From Bacteroidaceae bacterium (GTDB taxonomy: Bacteria > Bacteroidota > Bacteroidia > Bacteroidales > Bacteroidaceae), in assembly GCA_017551845.1 (NCBI GenBank), contig JAFZKR010000041.1, forward strand, positions 1 through 9,384: DNA of 9,384 nt. Reading direction: 5' to 3'. Both the position numbers and the translations under genes were made by a program. A model generated the notes under the pieces. It made no database searches. It saw only the letters and a program-made list of their open reading frames with translations, and was not told the DNA's origin. Positions 1 through 6,467 of the stretch are shown one piece after another; the first letter of the stretch is position 1; each line of letters opens with the position of its first letter.

Positions 1-630
1 AGGGCATCTAAACTGATGATGGACTATCTGGCTCCCAAGAGTGCCAACCATTTACCTTATTTGCACCGCTGCCATAACAAGCAACATGCCGATGAGGATA
101 TAATTGATTCTATCAGCCGTATGCCTGGCTCACTGGATCTTGATGCCATCTACGTTATTGGCAGTGATGGTACGGCATCGGCCAGTGAACTTGTTATTAA
201 TGGATTGAGGCCGTATCTGGATCTTACACTCGTGGGCGATACCACCTATGGAAAGCCCAACGGAATGTATGTGTTCATGTATCCTGGAGACTACCAGAAT
301 AAGGTTAGATACAGCTATGGAGACTACAGCACTCTTGAATATGTATTCCTGCCAATCTGTTTCTACAACAAGAACGGCATGGATGAGATAATCCCTGACG
401 ACGGATTCATTCCGGATAATTACAGACCGGATGACCTGAAACATGATTTTGGCGTGGAAGAGGATAACATCAAGGCTTGTCTTACAAAGATAGTTACCGG
501 AGAATTCCCGGATCTTCCTGCACCGAGAGTGAGAGTTGCCACAAGGGCTGCAAACAGCAATGCTGTCCTGCGTACCGCGAAGGATAATCCCTTCTACGGA
601 TTAACCATTGAACCGTTCCATGGGCAGTAA
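1..630 (+). CDS. S41-family (C-terminal processing) serine peptidase, 3' part
   Basis: The frame is open from the first base, so this is the C-terminal 209 residues of a longer protein whose start lies outside the window. A Thr-Ala-Ser-Ala-Ser-Glu motif carries the expected nucleophilic serine (codon 178-180). Exactly 25 residues later, in VGDTTYGK, is the catalytic lysine (codon 253-255), the same spacing as the Ser/Lys dyad of E. coli Prc. S41 enzymes of this type cleave extracytoplasmic proteins, usually near the C-terminus. The PDZ domain and signal peptide expected in this family would lie upstream and cannot be seen. The last 40 or so residues form a basic tail without recognisable features. 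A strong hairpin follows the stop codon. The family call is firm from the dyad and its context; the substrate is unknown. It converges with rpmH and shares no operon with the genes to its right. Confidence 0.88.
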   Translation, partial: RASKLMMDYLAPKSANHLPYLHRCHNKQHADEDIIDSISRMPGSLDLDAIYVIGSDGTASASELVINGLRPYLDLTLVGDTTYGKPNGMYVFMYPGDYQNKVRYSYGDYSTLEYVFLPICFYNKNGMDEIIPDDGFIPDNYRPDDLKHDFGVEEDNIKACLTKIVTGEFPDLPAPRVRVATRAANSNAVLRTAKDNPFYGLTIEPFHGQ

Positions 631-649
631 CCTCATCCAATAATAAAAC

Positions 650-682
650 AATTAGGGCCGGACATTACGTTCGGCCCTAATT
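650..682. terminator. Bidirectional hairpin terminator between S41 peptidase and rpmH
   Basis: AATTAGGGCCG (650-660) pairs perfectly with CGGCCCTAATT (672-682). G661-C663 can extend the stem with 669-671, including one G-U pair, leaving a 5-base loop. The hairpin lies 19 bp after the peptidase stop and 19 bp beyond the rpmH stop on the other strand. Read on the - strand it is followed by a T-rich run (TGTTTTATTATT), so it fits rho-independent termination best for rpmH. On the + strand the following T-run is weak. Confidence 0.85.
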
Positions 683-701
683 CATATTCCTTCTTAAGGA
701 A

Positions 702-863
702 TTACTTCTTGTTTCCGCAGTACTCGTCCGATACGGTGAGTTTCTTGCGGCCCTTGGCTCTGCGTGATGCGAGTACTCTGCGGCCGTTGGCTGTGGCCAT
801 TCTCTCACGGAAACCGTGCTTGTTCTTTCTCTTCCTGTTGGAAGGCTGGAATGTTCTTTTCAT
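702..863 (-). CDS. rpmH: 50S ribosomal protein L34
   Basis: This 53-residue, highly basic protein is a component of the large ribosomal subunit. It starts [18 protein letters not shown], the hallmark L34 N-terminus, and contains the family signature HGFRERM at residues 16-22, then NGRRVL and ARR/KGRKKL. It is a few residues longer than the 46-residue E. coli protein because of a C-terminal extension ending in Lys-Lys. The same frame is open upstream to 941, but the start at 863 is chosen because homology begins exactly there and the promoter at 911-942 lies inside the upstream open stretch. It is transcribed divergently from efp and ends in the hairpin at 650-682. In many bacteria rpmH lies next to dnaA/rnpA; here it does not. 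Confidence 0.97.
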   Translation of the reverse strand: MKRTFQPSNRKRKNKHGFRERMATANGRRVLASRRAKGRKKLTVSDEYCGNKK

Positions 864-910
864 CGTTATATATTTTTTATTGTTTCTCTCTAATTCGCGG
901 AATCGGAGGG

Positions 911-942
911 CAAAGGTAGTTTCTTTTTTCCTAATATGCAAA
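911..942 (-). promoter_or_regulatory. rpmH promoter, Bacteroidetes type
   Basis: On the - strand a TTTG element (939-942) is separated by 20 bp from TACCTTTG (911-918), matching the Bacteroidetes consensus TTTG...TAnnTTTG. Transcription would start near 904, giving a leader of about 40 nt before the rpmH ATG at 863. The match is by eye. Confidence 0.75.
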
Positions 943-967
943 TTGCATTTCTTTTTTTGACTAAAGT

Positions 968-998
968 TTTGTCTATTTGCCTCATTGCACTACATTTG
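968..998 (+). promoter_or_regulatory. efp operon promoter, Bacteroidetes type
   Basis: TTTG (968-971), a 19-bp spacer, then TACATTTG (991-998) match the Bacteroidetes sigma-factor consensus in sequence and spacing. Transcription would begin near 1005, leaving about 37 nt of A/T-rich leader before the efp ATG at 1042. No Shine-Dalgarno sequence is visible, only a T-run, as is usual in this phylum. This promoter and the rpmH promoter share one 178-bp spacer. Confidence 0.78.
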
Positions 999-1041
999 CA
1001 GAACGATAAAATGATTTACTAATAAATAGAACTGTTTTTTT

Positions 1042-1608
1042 ATGATTCTTTGTCAAGACATCAAGATCGGCACCTGCATTAACCTGGAGGGCCAGCTCTA
1101 TTTCTGCATTGATTTCCTGCACGTAAAACCCGGTAAGGGTAATACGTTTGTACGCACCAAGCTCAAGAACGTGGTGAACGGCCGTGTGCTGGAGCGTACT
1201 TTCCAGATTGGTTTCAAGCTGGAGGATGTCCGTGTGGAACGTCGTCCGTACCAGTATCTGTATCAGGACGAGATGGGTTACATTTTCATGAACCAGGAGG
1301 ATTTTGAGCAGGTTACCATCATCAAGGACCTTATCAACGGTGTTGATTACCTTAAGGAAGGCGAGATTGTGGATGTGGTTACCAATGCCAATACCGGTGA
1401 GATTCTGTTCGCCGACCTGCCTGTTAAAGTTGTACTAAAGGTTGTATATACCGAACCCGGCCTGAAGGGTGATACGGCTACTAATGCCACCAAGCCCGCT
1501 AAGGTGGAGACCGGATGCGAGGTTCGTGTGCCTCTGTTCATCAACGAGGGTGAACTCATTGAGGTGGATACCCGTGACGGTTCGTACCAAGGCCGCGTAA
1601 AGGCATAA
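1042..1608 (+). CDS. efp: Elongation factor P
   Basis: EF-P binds the ribosome between the P and E sites and relieves stalling at consecutive prolines. At 188 residues it is full length for the family. The N-terminal KOW-like domain (about 1-65) carries the loop [10 protein letters not shown]. Lys32 in PGKG corresponds to the lysine that is post-translationally modified in E. coli EF-P, so a modifiable lysine is present. The central OB domain follows, and the C-terminal OB domain holds the EF-P signature (about 139-182: [11 protein letters not shown], then ETG, VPLFI and DTRDGSY). The start at 1042 puts the usual M-I-x-x-Q-D-I-K N-terminus in place. efp is first in a four-gene + strand unit, with radC starting 7 bp after its stop. 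It is divergent from rpmH, so two translation genes share one regulatory spacer. Confidence 0.97.
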   Translation: MILCQDIKIGTCINLEGQLYFCIDFLHVKPGKGNTFVRTKLKNVVNGRVLERTFQIGFKLEDVRVERRPYQYLYQDEMGYIFMNQEDFEQVTIIKDLINGVDYLKEGEIVDVVTNANTGEILFADLPVKVVLKVVYTEPGLKGDTATNATKPAKVETGCEVRVPLFINEGELIEVDTRDGSYQGRVKA

Positions 1609-1615
1609 AAGATGG

Positions 1616-2311
1616 ATGTATAAGCCGGACAAGCTGAATCTTAAGCAGTGGGCCGTAGAGGATCGCCCCCGTGAAAAGATGAAGCAAAAGGGCGCAAGTG
1701 CGCTGACAAACGCTGAGTTATTGGCGATTCTGATACACACTGGAAACACTGAAGATTCGGTGGTGGCTTTGACACAAAAGGTGATGGCTTCCTGCCGCAA
1801 CAGTCTTTCCGAACTTGGAAAACTTAGCGTCGGGGAGCTATGCTCTTTCAAAGGAATAGGTGAGGCCAAGGCGGTGACGATTCTGGCCGCATGTGAGTTG
1901 GGCCGAAGGCGTAAGGAGGAGGAACCTCCTGACAGGCCTAAGATACGGACATCGCGTGATATATACGATTGGTTCTATCCCATGATGTCCGATATGCAGG
2001 TGGAGGAGTGCCATGTGCTGTTCCTGAATCAGGCGGCGCGGGTGATTGACAGCATGAGGGTGAGCCTGGGAGGATTGACAGGAGCATCGGTCGATGTGCG
2101 TTGTATCCTGAGGGAGGCGTTCGTACACAGGGCTACGGCGATAGCGCTGTGTCATAACCATCCTTCGGGTAATCTGATTCCGAGCCGTCAGGATGATGAG
2201 CTTACACAATCCGTGCATAGGGCCTGCCGTACTGTCGAGATACAGTTGATAGACCATGTGATATTCACTGATTGCGGATATTACAGTTATGCGGATCGGG
2301 GCCGTTTATGA
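1616..2311 (+). CDS. radC: RadC family JAB/MPN-domain protein
   Basis: This 231-residue protein has the standard RadC architecture. An N-terminal helical region (about 10-70) contains the LTNAELLAILI segment, followed by a helix-hairpin-helix-like KGIGEAKA (79-86). The C-terminal JAB1/MPN-type metalloprotease-like fold (about 110-231) carries His-x-His-Pro-Ser-Gly (180-185) and Pro-Ser-x-x-Asp (189-193), the JAMM zinc ligands. The conserved glutamate partner is probably E130 or E131. The name comes from an old E. coli repair phenotype that was later reassigned; the biochemical role of RadC proteins is not settled. ATG 1616 is used because the neighbouring ATG at 1612 is in another frame and hits a stop after three codons. 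It sits 7 bp after efp and 7 bp before the next gene, so cotranscription is likely. Confidence 0.94.
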   Translation: MYKPDKLNLKQWAVEDRPREKMKQKGASALTNAELLAILIHTGNTEDSVVALTQKVMASCRNSLSELGKLSVGELCSFKGIGEAKAVTILAACELGRRRKEEEPPDRPKIRTSRDIYDWFYPMMSDMQVEECHVLFLNQAARVIDSMRVSLGGLTGASVDVRCILREAFVHRATAIALCHNHPSGNLIPSRQDDELTQSVHRACRTVEIQLIDHVIFTDCGYYSYADRGRL

Positions 2312-2318
2312 TAGTGAC

Positions 2319-2633
2319 ATGAGTGACAGATTCGAGATAGAGGAGAAGGTGGTGGAGGTGCTCAAGACCGTATATGATCCTGAGATACCGGTGGATATAT
2401 ATAACCTTGGGCTGATTTACAAGGTGGATGTGGATGATGACTCTAATGTGGTCATTGACATGACTCTGACTGCTCCAGGATGTTCGCTGGCTGATTTCAT
2501 CGTGGAGGATGTACGGCTTCGTGTGGATGGGCTGGAGTGCGTGAAATCGGCTACTGTCAATCTCGTTTTTGAGCCGGAATGGAACAAGGACATGATGTCC
2601 GATGAGGCTAAGCTTGAGTTGGGGCTGGAATGA
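2319..2633 (+). CDS. MIP18/DUF59 family iron-sulfur assembly factor (SufT/PaaD-like)
   Basis: This 104-residue single-domain protein belongs to the MIP18 (DUF59) family, whose members help mature or transfer Fe-S clusters. The hallmark is DPEIPVDIYNLGLIY (20-34), followed by a beta-hairpin and the T-x-T-x-P-G-C-S motif (49-56) with the conserved cysteine at position 55. The C-terminal NLVFEPEWNKD segment is also typical. The frame is open back to 2289, but ATG 2319 is preferred: it avoids overlap with radC and gives the usual N-terminal length. No Shine-Dalgarno sequence is seen. It overlaps the next gene by ATGA, which points to translational coupling. In Bacteroidetes this type of protein is often annotated as a SUF-system assembly protein, but no suf genes are in this window, so the exact client is not known. 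Confidence 0.9.
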   Translation: MSDRFEIEEKVVEVLKTVYDPEIPVDIYNLGLIYKVDVDDDSNVVIDMTLTAPGCSLADFIVEDVRLRVDGLECVKSATVNLVFEPEWNKDMMSDEAKLELGLE

Positions 2634-3394
2634 AAAACGTTTATTTTATATCGGATGCCCATCTGGGCTCCTGGGCGCTGGATCACAAGCGTATGCAGGA
2701 GAGACGTCTGGTGCGTTTCCTTGATGACATCAAGGATAAAGCTCAGGCTGTCTATATGCTGGGTGACATGTTTGATTACTGGTATGAGTACAAATATGTG
2801 GTGCCCAAGGGTTATACCCGTTTCCTGGGAAAGATATCGGAACTGACTGACCGTGGGGTTGAGGTCCATTACTTCATAGGCAACCACGATATCTGGACGT
2901 TCGGTTATCTGGAGCGTGAGTGCGGTGTGATACTTCACAGGGAGCCTCTTACAGTGGAGATTATGGGCAAGGAGTTCTTTCTTGCCCACGGTGACGGGAT
3001 GGGCGATCCTGATCCCAAGTTCCGTTTCCTGAGGAAGGTGTTCCGAAACCGTACGTGTCAGTTCCTGTTCTCGCTGCTGCCCACACGCTGGAGTATGTGG
3101 ATGGGTATGAAATGGGCCAAGAAGAGTATGAACGACCATCGGCTCAATGGGGTGGAGCACTATATGGGTGAGGATAAGGAGTATGAGATAATATACGCCA
3201 AGGAGTATCTGAAAACCCACCCGGACATAAACTATTTCATATTCGGACACCGTCATATCGAACTGGACCTGATGCTTTCACATTCCAGCCGCCTGCTTAT
3301 TATAGGTGATTGGATAAGCCAATACACTTACGTGGTGTATGACGGCAAAAGCCTTACTATGGCGAATTACCTGGAGGGCGGTACCAATCCCTGA
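2630..3394 (+). CDS. UDP-2,3-diacylglucosamine diphosphatase-type phosphoesterase (LpxH-like)
   Basis: This 254-residue calcineurin-like metallophosphoesterase has all the metal-binding blocks in order: DAH (9-11), GDMFDYW (45-51), GNHD (84-87), AHGDG (119-123) and GHRH (206-209). GDMFDYW and HGDG, plus an insert rich in Arg and aromatic residues between 130 and 170, are typical of LpxH-type enzymes. These cleave the pyrophosphate of UDP-2,3-diacylglucosamine to give lipid X and UMP in lipid A synthesis, at the cytoplasmic face of the inner membrane. Its start overlaps the stop of the Fe-S factor gene (ATGA), so it is translationally coupled and last in the efp unit. It ends 10 bp from the convergent ackA stop. 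The fold is certain; LpxH specificity is inferred from the motifs and could be a related Bacteroidetes paralogue. Confidence 0.86.
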   Translation: MKNVYFISDAHLGSWALDHKRMQERRLVRFLDDIKDKAQAVYMLGDMFDYWYEYKYVVPKGYTRFLGKISELTDRGVEVHYFIGNHDIWTFGYLERECGVILHREPLTVEIMGKEFFLAHGDGMGDPDPKFRFLRKVFRNRTCQFLFSLLPTRWSMWMGMKWAKKSMNDHRLNGVEHYMGEDKEYEIIYAKEYLKTHPDINYFIFGHRHIELDLMLSHSSRLLIIGDWISQYTYVVYDGKSLTMANYLEGGTNP

Positions 3395-3397
3395 AGA

Positions 3398-3423
3398 GAA
3401 GAAATCACTCGATGAGTGACTTC
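3398..3423. terminator. Possible hairpin at the lpxH-like/ackA convergent ends
   Basis: TCACTC (3405-3410) and GAGTGA (3414-3419) are perfect inverted repeats around a 3-base loop. GAAG (3398-3401) and CTTC (3420-3423) could extend the stem across a 3-base bulge. The hairpin spans the ackA stop codon and begins just after the stop of the phosphoesterase gene, so it could end transcription from both sides. No clear T-run follows on either strand, so the call is tentative. Confidence 0.4.
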
Positions 3424-4604
3424 GTATCATTGGCTATCATCAACTCCTCGTCAGTGGGCAGTACCACTACCTTGACCTTTGAGTCCGGAGTCGAGATGAT
3501 TCCGTCCTTGCCGAACATGACCTTGGCGTTCTGCTCCTTGTCAAGCTTTATGCCCAGGAACTCCATATTCTCGCACACGGCCTCACGTACTTCGTGACGG
3601 TTCTCACCGACACCGCCGGTGAATACAACTACATCTACACCGCCCATTGCAGCAGCGAATGCGCCTATGTATTTCTTGATGCGATAAGCGTACATTTTCT
3701 TGGCCAATGCGGCACGCTTGTTGCCGGCCTCCATTGATGCGGTGACCTCACGCATATCACTCGATGCACCCGATATTCCCAGCAGGCCGGATTTCTTGTT
3801 AAGCAGATTTGACATTCCGGTGCTGTCAAGTCCCTCCTTCTCCATGAGGAATGTCACCGCTCCGGCGTCGATGTCACCGCTGCGGGTTCCCATCATGATG
3901 CCCTCAAGAGGGGTGAGTCCCATTGAGGTGTCCACACTCTTGCCGTCCTTGACAGCGGTTATTGAACCTCCGTTGCCTATGTGGCAGGTTATTATCTTGG
4001 AGCCCTCTGCAGGAATGTTGAGGTATTTGAAAATCTCACCTGATACGAAACGGTGTGATGTCCCGTGGAATCCGTAACGGCGCACTCCGTATTTCTCGTA
4101 CAACTCGTATGGAATGGCGTAGAGATAAGCGTAGTCAGGCATAGTCTGATGGAAGGCGGTATCGAAGACACCCACCTGGGGAACACCCGGGAGCAGCTCG
4201 CTCACAGCGTTTACACCCTTCAGGTTAGCCGGATTATGCAGGGGAGCCAGATCATTGCAGGCTGCGAATGCTTCAAGAACCTGAGGAGTGAGCAGAACGC
4301 TCTTGTTGAATTTCTCGCCTCCGTGCACCATACGGTGACCCACTGCATCAATCTCACTGAGTGACTTGAGTACGCCGTAACGGCTGTCTGTGAGTATCTC
4401 GAAAATGAATTTGACGCCTACGGTGTGCTCGGGAATCTCCTTCTCGATTACAACTTTCTCCCCGTTATTGTCTGTCAACTTGAGGAATGAGCCTTTCATG
4501 CCGATTTTCTCTATTCCTCCCTGTGCTATCACATTACTCTTGTCCATGTCGAACAGCTTGTACTTGATTGACGAGCTGCCGCAGTTGAGTACCAGAATCT
4601 TCAT
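3405..4604 (-). CDS. ackA: Acetate kinase
   Basis: AckA transfers phosphate from acetyl phosphate to ADP, giving acetate and ATP, the energy-yielding last step of acetate fermentation (cytoplasmic). At 399 residues it matches the family. Visible landmarks are N7 and GSSS at 9-12, R91 in GHRMVHGG, D148 in VFDTAFH, H180 in GFHGTSH, the phosphate-loop HIGNGGS at 208-214, R241 in MGTRSGD, FTGGVGEN at 328-335, and the C-terminal TDEE at 384-387. The Arg91, Asp148, His180 and Arg241 positions agree with active-site residues described for Methanosarcina AckA. It starts 9 bp after the pta stop, and the gap contains AAGAGAG, a plausible ribosome-binding site. It is therefore the second gene of a pta-ackA operon. 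Only 10 bp separate it from the convergent phosphoesterase gene. Confidence 0.98.
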   Translation of the reverse strand: MKILVLNCGSSSIKYKLFDMDKSNVIAQGGIEKIGMKGSFLKLTDNNGEKVVIEKEIPEHTVGVKFIFEILTDSRYGVLKSLSEIDAVGHRMVHGGEKFNKSVLLTPQVLEAFAACNDLAPLHNPANLKGVNAVSELLPGVPQVGVFDTAFHQTMPDYAYLYAIPYELYEKYGVRRYGFHGTSHRFVSGEIFKYLNIPAEGSKIITCHIGNGGSITAVKDGKSVDTSMGLTPLEGIMMGTRSGDIDAGAVTFLMEKEGLDSTGMSNLLNKKSGLLGISGASSDMREVTASMEAGNKRAALAKKMYAYRIKKYIGAFAAAMGGVDVVVFTGGVGENRHEVREAVCENMEFLGIKLDKEQNAKVMFGKDGIISTPDSKVKVVVLPTDEELMIANDTKSLIE

Positions 4605-4613
4605 GTCTCTCTT

Positions 4614-5630
4614 TTATGCCTGTTTCTTGGCTGCCATAGCCTGATTGGCTGTGACTGCCACCATTTTATATACATCATCTACCGAGCAGCCGCGTGACAG
4701 ATCGTTCACGGGGCGTGCTATTCCCTGAAGGATGGGGCCGATGGCCTGTGCGTTGCCTATGCGCTGCACCAGCTTGTATGCTATGTTACCCACCTCAAGA
4801 TTTGGGAATACCAGCACGTTGGCCTTGCCGGCTATCTCCGAGCCTGGGGCTTTGCTCGCACCTACTGACGGAACTATGGCGGCATCGGCCTGGAGCTCGC
4901 CGTCTATCTTGAGGGCGGGGGCCAGTTCTCTGGCCTTCTGCAGAGCAGTGGTAACTTTATCCACAACCTCATGCTTGGCCGAGCCCTTGGTGGAGAAACT
5001 CAGCATAGCCACGCGGGGCTCAGCGAATCCTGCCACAGCGGTGGCGGTTCCTGCCGATGCTACAGCTATTTGTGCCAGCTGGTCAGCATCGGGTACGGGA
5101 GTGACTGCGCAGTCAGCAAATACCATTATGCCGTTCTCTCCATACTGCGGAGTGTTGGTTATCATGATGAAAGCTCCTGATACTACTGATATTCCGGGAG
5201 CGGTCTTGATTATCTGGAGCGCAGGACGGAGCACGTTGCCTGTGGTGTTGCGGGCACCTGCCAGTTGGCCGTCGGCATCACCGTTCTTGATTATCAGGCA
5301 GCCCAGATAAAGCGGATCGAGAACTTTCTGCTGAGCCTCCTCAATAGTCATACCCTTGTTCTTGCGCAGCTCAAACAACAGGTTCGCATATTCATCCTTT
5401 CTGGGATTATTCTCCGGGTCAATGATTGTGGCTTTTGCAATGTTTTTTAGGCCCCACTGTGAGGCAAGTCCTTCAATCTCTGATTTGTTGCCTATTATGA
5501 TAAGGTCTGCCACGCCGTCGGCCAGTACCTTATCGGCTGCCTTGAGTGTGCGTTCCTCAGTACCCTCAGGCAACACAATGCGCTGCCTGTTCTGCTTGGC
5601 CCGCGCAATGATGCTCTCCATTAATTCCAT
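4614..5630 (-). CDS. pta: Phosphate acetyltransferase
   Basis: Pta converts acetyl-CoA and phosphate to acetyl phosphate and CoA, feeding AckA. The 338-residue protein is the short form made only of the PTA/PTB catalytic domain, without the regulatory N-terminal domains of E. coli Pta. Seen in order: [12 protein letters not shown] (17-28), [15 protein letters not shown] (125-139), [10 protein letters not shown] (211-220), DGELQADAA (243-251), [17 protein letters not shown] (271-287) and [17 protein letters not shown] (298-314). S312-R313 correspond to the catalytic Ser-Arg pair known from the Methanosarcina enzyme. The frame is open to 5663, but ATG 5630 is chosen: the N-terminus [12 protein letters not shown] fits the family, and the promoter element at 5661-5668 overlaps the longer start. 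ATG 5621 is a further alternative. Confidence 0.97.
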   Translation of the reverse strand: MELMESIIARAKQNRQRIVLPEGTEERTLKAADKVLADGVADLIIIGNKSEIEGLASQWGLKNIAKATIIDPENNPRKDEYANLLFELRKNKGMTIEEAQQKVLDPLYLGCLIIKNGDADGQLAGARNTTGNVLRPALQIIKTAPGISVVSGAFIMITNTPQYGENGIMVFADCAVTPVPDADQLAQIAVASAGTATAVAGFAEPRVAMLSFSTKGSAKHEVVDKVTTALQKARELAPALKIDGELQADAAIVPSVGASKAPGSEIAGKANVLVFPNLEVGNIAYKLVQRIGNAQAIGPILQGIARPVNDLSRGCSVDDVYKMVAVTANQAMAAKKQA

Positions 5631-5660
5631 ATAACGAATGTCTTTATTCTGTTGTTTCCG

Positions 5661-5668
5661 CAAAATTA
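5661..5668 (-). promoter_or_regulatory. Candidate pta-ackA promoter (-7 element)
   Basis: Read on the - strand, 5668-5661 is TAATTTTG, matching the Bacteroidetes TAnnTTTG element. It would give a leader of about 24 nt before ATG 5630. No good TTTG is found 18-21 bp upstream, so this rests on one element only. Confidence 0.45.
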
Positions 5669-5799
5669 CATCATTTCCTCAAGAATTACAGACTGTTTTC
5701 TGTGTTCTTTCGCCACTTTTTCTTTCTTTCTTTATTCCACAAGATAATCAGTGCTTTATGACGTGTTTTTGGAAAATTCGCCATTTTTCTTCCACTGCG

Positions 5800-5927
5800 T
5801 CGTATTTGGCTCGTATCTGGCTCGTATCTGGCTCGTATTTGGCTCGTATAAGGCTCGCTCCAAGAGTATGGCTACAGTATGGTTAGAGTATGGTTAGAGT
5901 ATGGCAAGTGCGAGGCTAAGGCGAGAC
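5800..5927. repeat. 11-bp tandem repeat array between pta and a truncated lipoprotein gene
   Basis: Five direct copies of an 11-mer (TCGTATTTGGC or TCGTATCTGGC, last copy TCGTATAAGGC) fill 5800-5854. A degenerate unit (5855-5864) follows, then four copies of a related 11-mer (AGTATGGYTAS-type) at 5865-5908. Two GCGAG-starting units 11 bp apart (5910 and 5921) close the array. The 11-bp period is kept almost throughout, although the unit sequence changes. The rest of the interval 5669-5799 is A/T-rich and shows no gene. The array ends about 10 bp before the -33 element of the next promoter. A change of one copy would alter spacing by about one DNA helical turn. The function is unknown. Confidence 0.9.
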
Positions 5928-5937
5928 AATGCTAAAC

Positions 5938-5967
5938 TTTGTAGTTCCACAAATAAATTTATCTTTG
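5938..5967 (+). promoter_or_regulatory. Promoter of truncated lipoprotein gene, Bacteroidetes type
   Basis: TTTG (5938-5941), an 18-bp spacer and TATCTTTG (5960-5967) fit the Bacteroidetes consensus well. Transcription would start near 5974, about 25 nt before ATG 5999. The promoter looks intact even though the gene it serves is broken. Confidence 0.65.
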
Positions 5968-5998
5968 CAACTGATAATGTATTTCATACTTGATGGTA

Positions 5999-6258
5999 AT
6001 GCTTAAAGCAAGGAAAAATAGAAAGGCACGAATACTGCCGGTTACAATACTGCTGCCACTCTGTCTCAGCATATCATCATGTTTGAGCCGGGAACGTAGT
6101 CAGCTGGATGAGGTTGAGCGGCTGCTCGAAACCAATCCCGCTCAGGCCGACACATTAATCTCCAAGATTCAGGAACCTGCCGGTTTCCGTAACCGGGCTC
6201 TCTATGCCATTCTAAAAACTCAAACAGATTACAAGAACTACCGTCCCATAACTGACAT
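5999..6258 (+). pseudogene. Truncated lipoprotein gene (TPR-type Bacteroidetes family), 5' fragment
   Basis: The first 85 or so codons encode a basic N-terminus (K/R-rich, residues 1-11), a hydrophobic stretch (12-25) and a lipobox I-S-S-C with Cys28, so the product would be exported as a lipoprotein. The mature part reads QLDEVERLLETNPAQADTL, then ALYAILKTQTDYKNY and RPIT. This pattern is known from the start of Bacteroidetes lipoproteins that continue into tetratricopeptide-like helices. That continuation is absent. After PITD (about 6255) the sequence changes to unrelated, more A/T-rich DNA, and the frame runs on without family resemblance to a stop at 6518-6520. TTG 5990 and ATG 5993 are alternative in-frame starts. 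The family assignment rests on memory of the motif, not on a search. It is probably non-functional. Confidence 0.7.
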
Positions 6259-6438
6259 TGTAATGATTATTACATTAAAGGTAGAAATATTTATGTTGGT
6301 AGAAATATTATCCCATCTTCGATGGAAGGTGATGTTATTGTTAGTCCGGGAAGAAATGTTGTGTTTGAGGCAGATGAAAAAGTGTTTATTAAAGATGGTT
6401 TCATCCTTAGTGTGGATTCTTCTTTTGAGATTAAATAG
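6256..6438 (+). pseudogene. 3' remnant of a secreted-protein gene (C-terminal beta motif, copy A)
   Basis: In a frame different from the lipoprotein fragment, codons 6256-6435 read a coherent C-terminal domain that ends at TAG 6436-6438, with a stop (TGA 6253-6255) just upstream. It contains NIYVGR (6286-6303), GDVI (6328-6339), a short V/I/F-rich strand, GFIL and SSFEI. This alternating V-G, G-D-V, A-x-x-V-x-I, G-F pattern is typical of small beta-strand tails at the C-termini of Bacteroidetes extracellular proteins. No start codon in a sensible place and no N-terminal part exist, so this is the tail of a gene whose body has been lost. The second copy of the motif (7973-8167) has the same spacing. 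Confidence 0.65.
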
Positions 6439-6467
6439 AAAAATTTTAATAAAAAACCCAAAAAGCA

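Noticed and set aside
1612..1623. ATG at 1612 as an alternative radC start
   Set aside because: It reads Met-Asp-Val then TAA, in a different frame from radC.
2417..3256. A 279-codon open frame on the - strand
   Set aside because: It lies antisense to the Fe-S factor and the LpxH-like gene, both with clear family motifs. Its translation is rich in His/Thr/Leu with no recognisable domain, so it is a codon-bias shadow.
4732..5310. A 192-codon open frame on the + strand
   Set aside because: It is antisense to pta, whose motifs are complete; the translation has the low-complexity Ala/Ser/Thr look of a shadow frame.
5638..5886. A + strand open frame that includes repeated ARIWLVSGSYLARI-like residues
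   Set aside because: The repeats come from the 11-bp DNA array read in a frame. The frame starts at the pta promoter and has no start context or homology.
5800..5927. Possible CRISPR array
   Set aside because: The repeats are only 11 bp, directly abutting with no spacers, and no cas gene is near.
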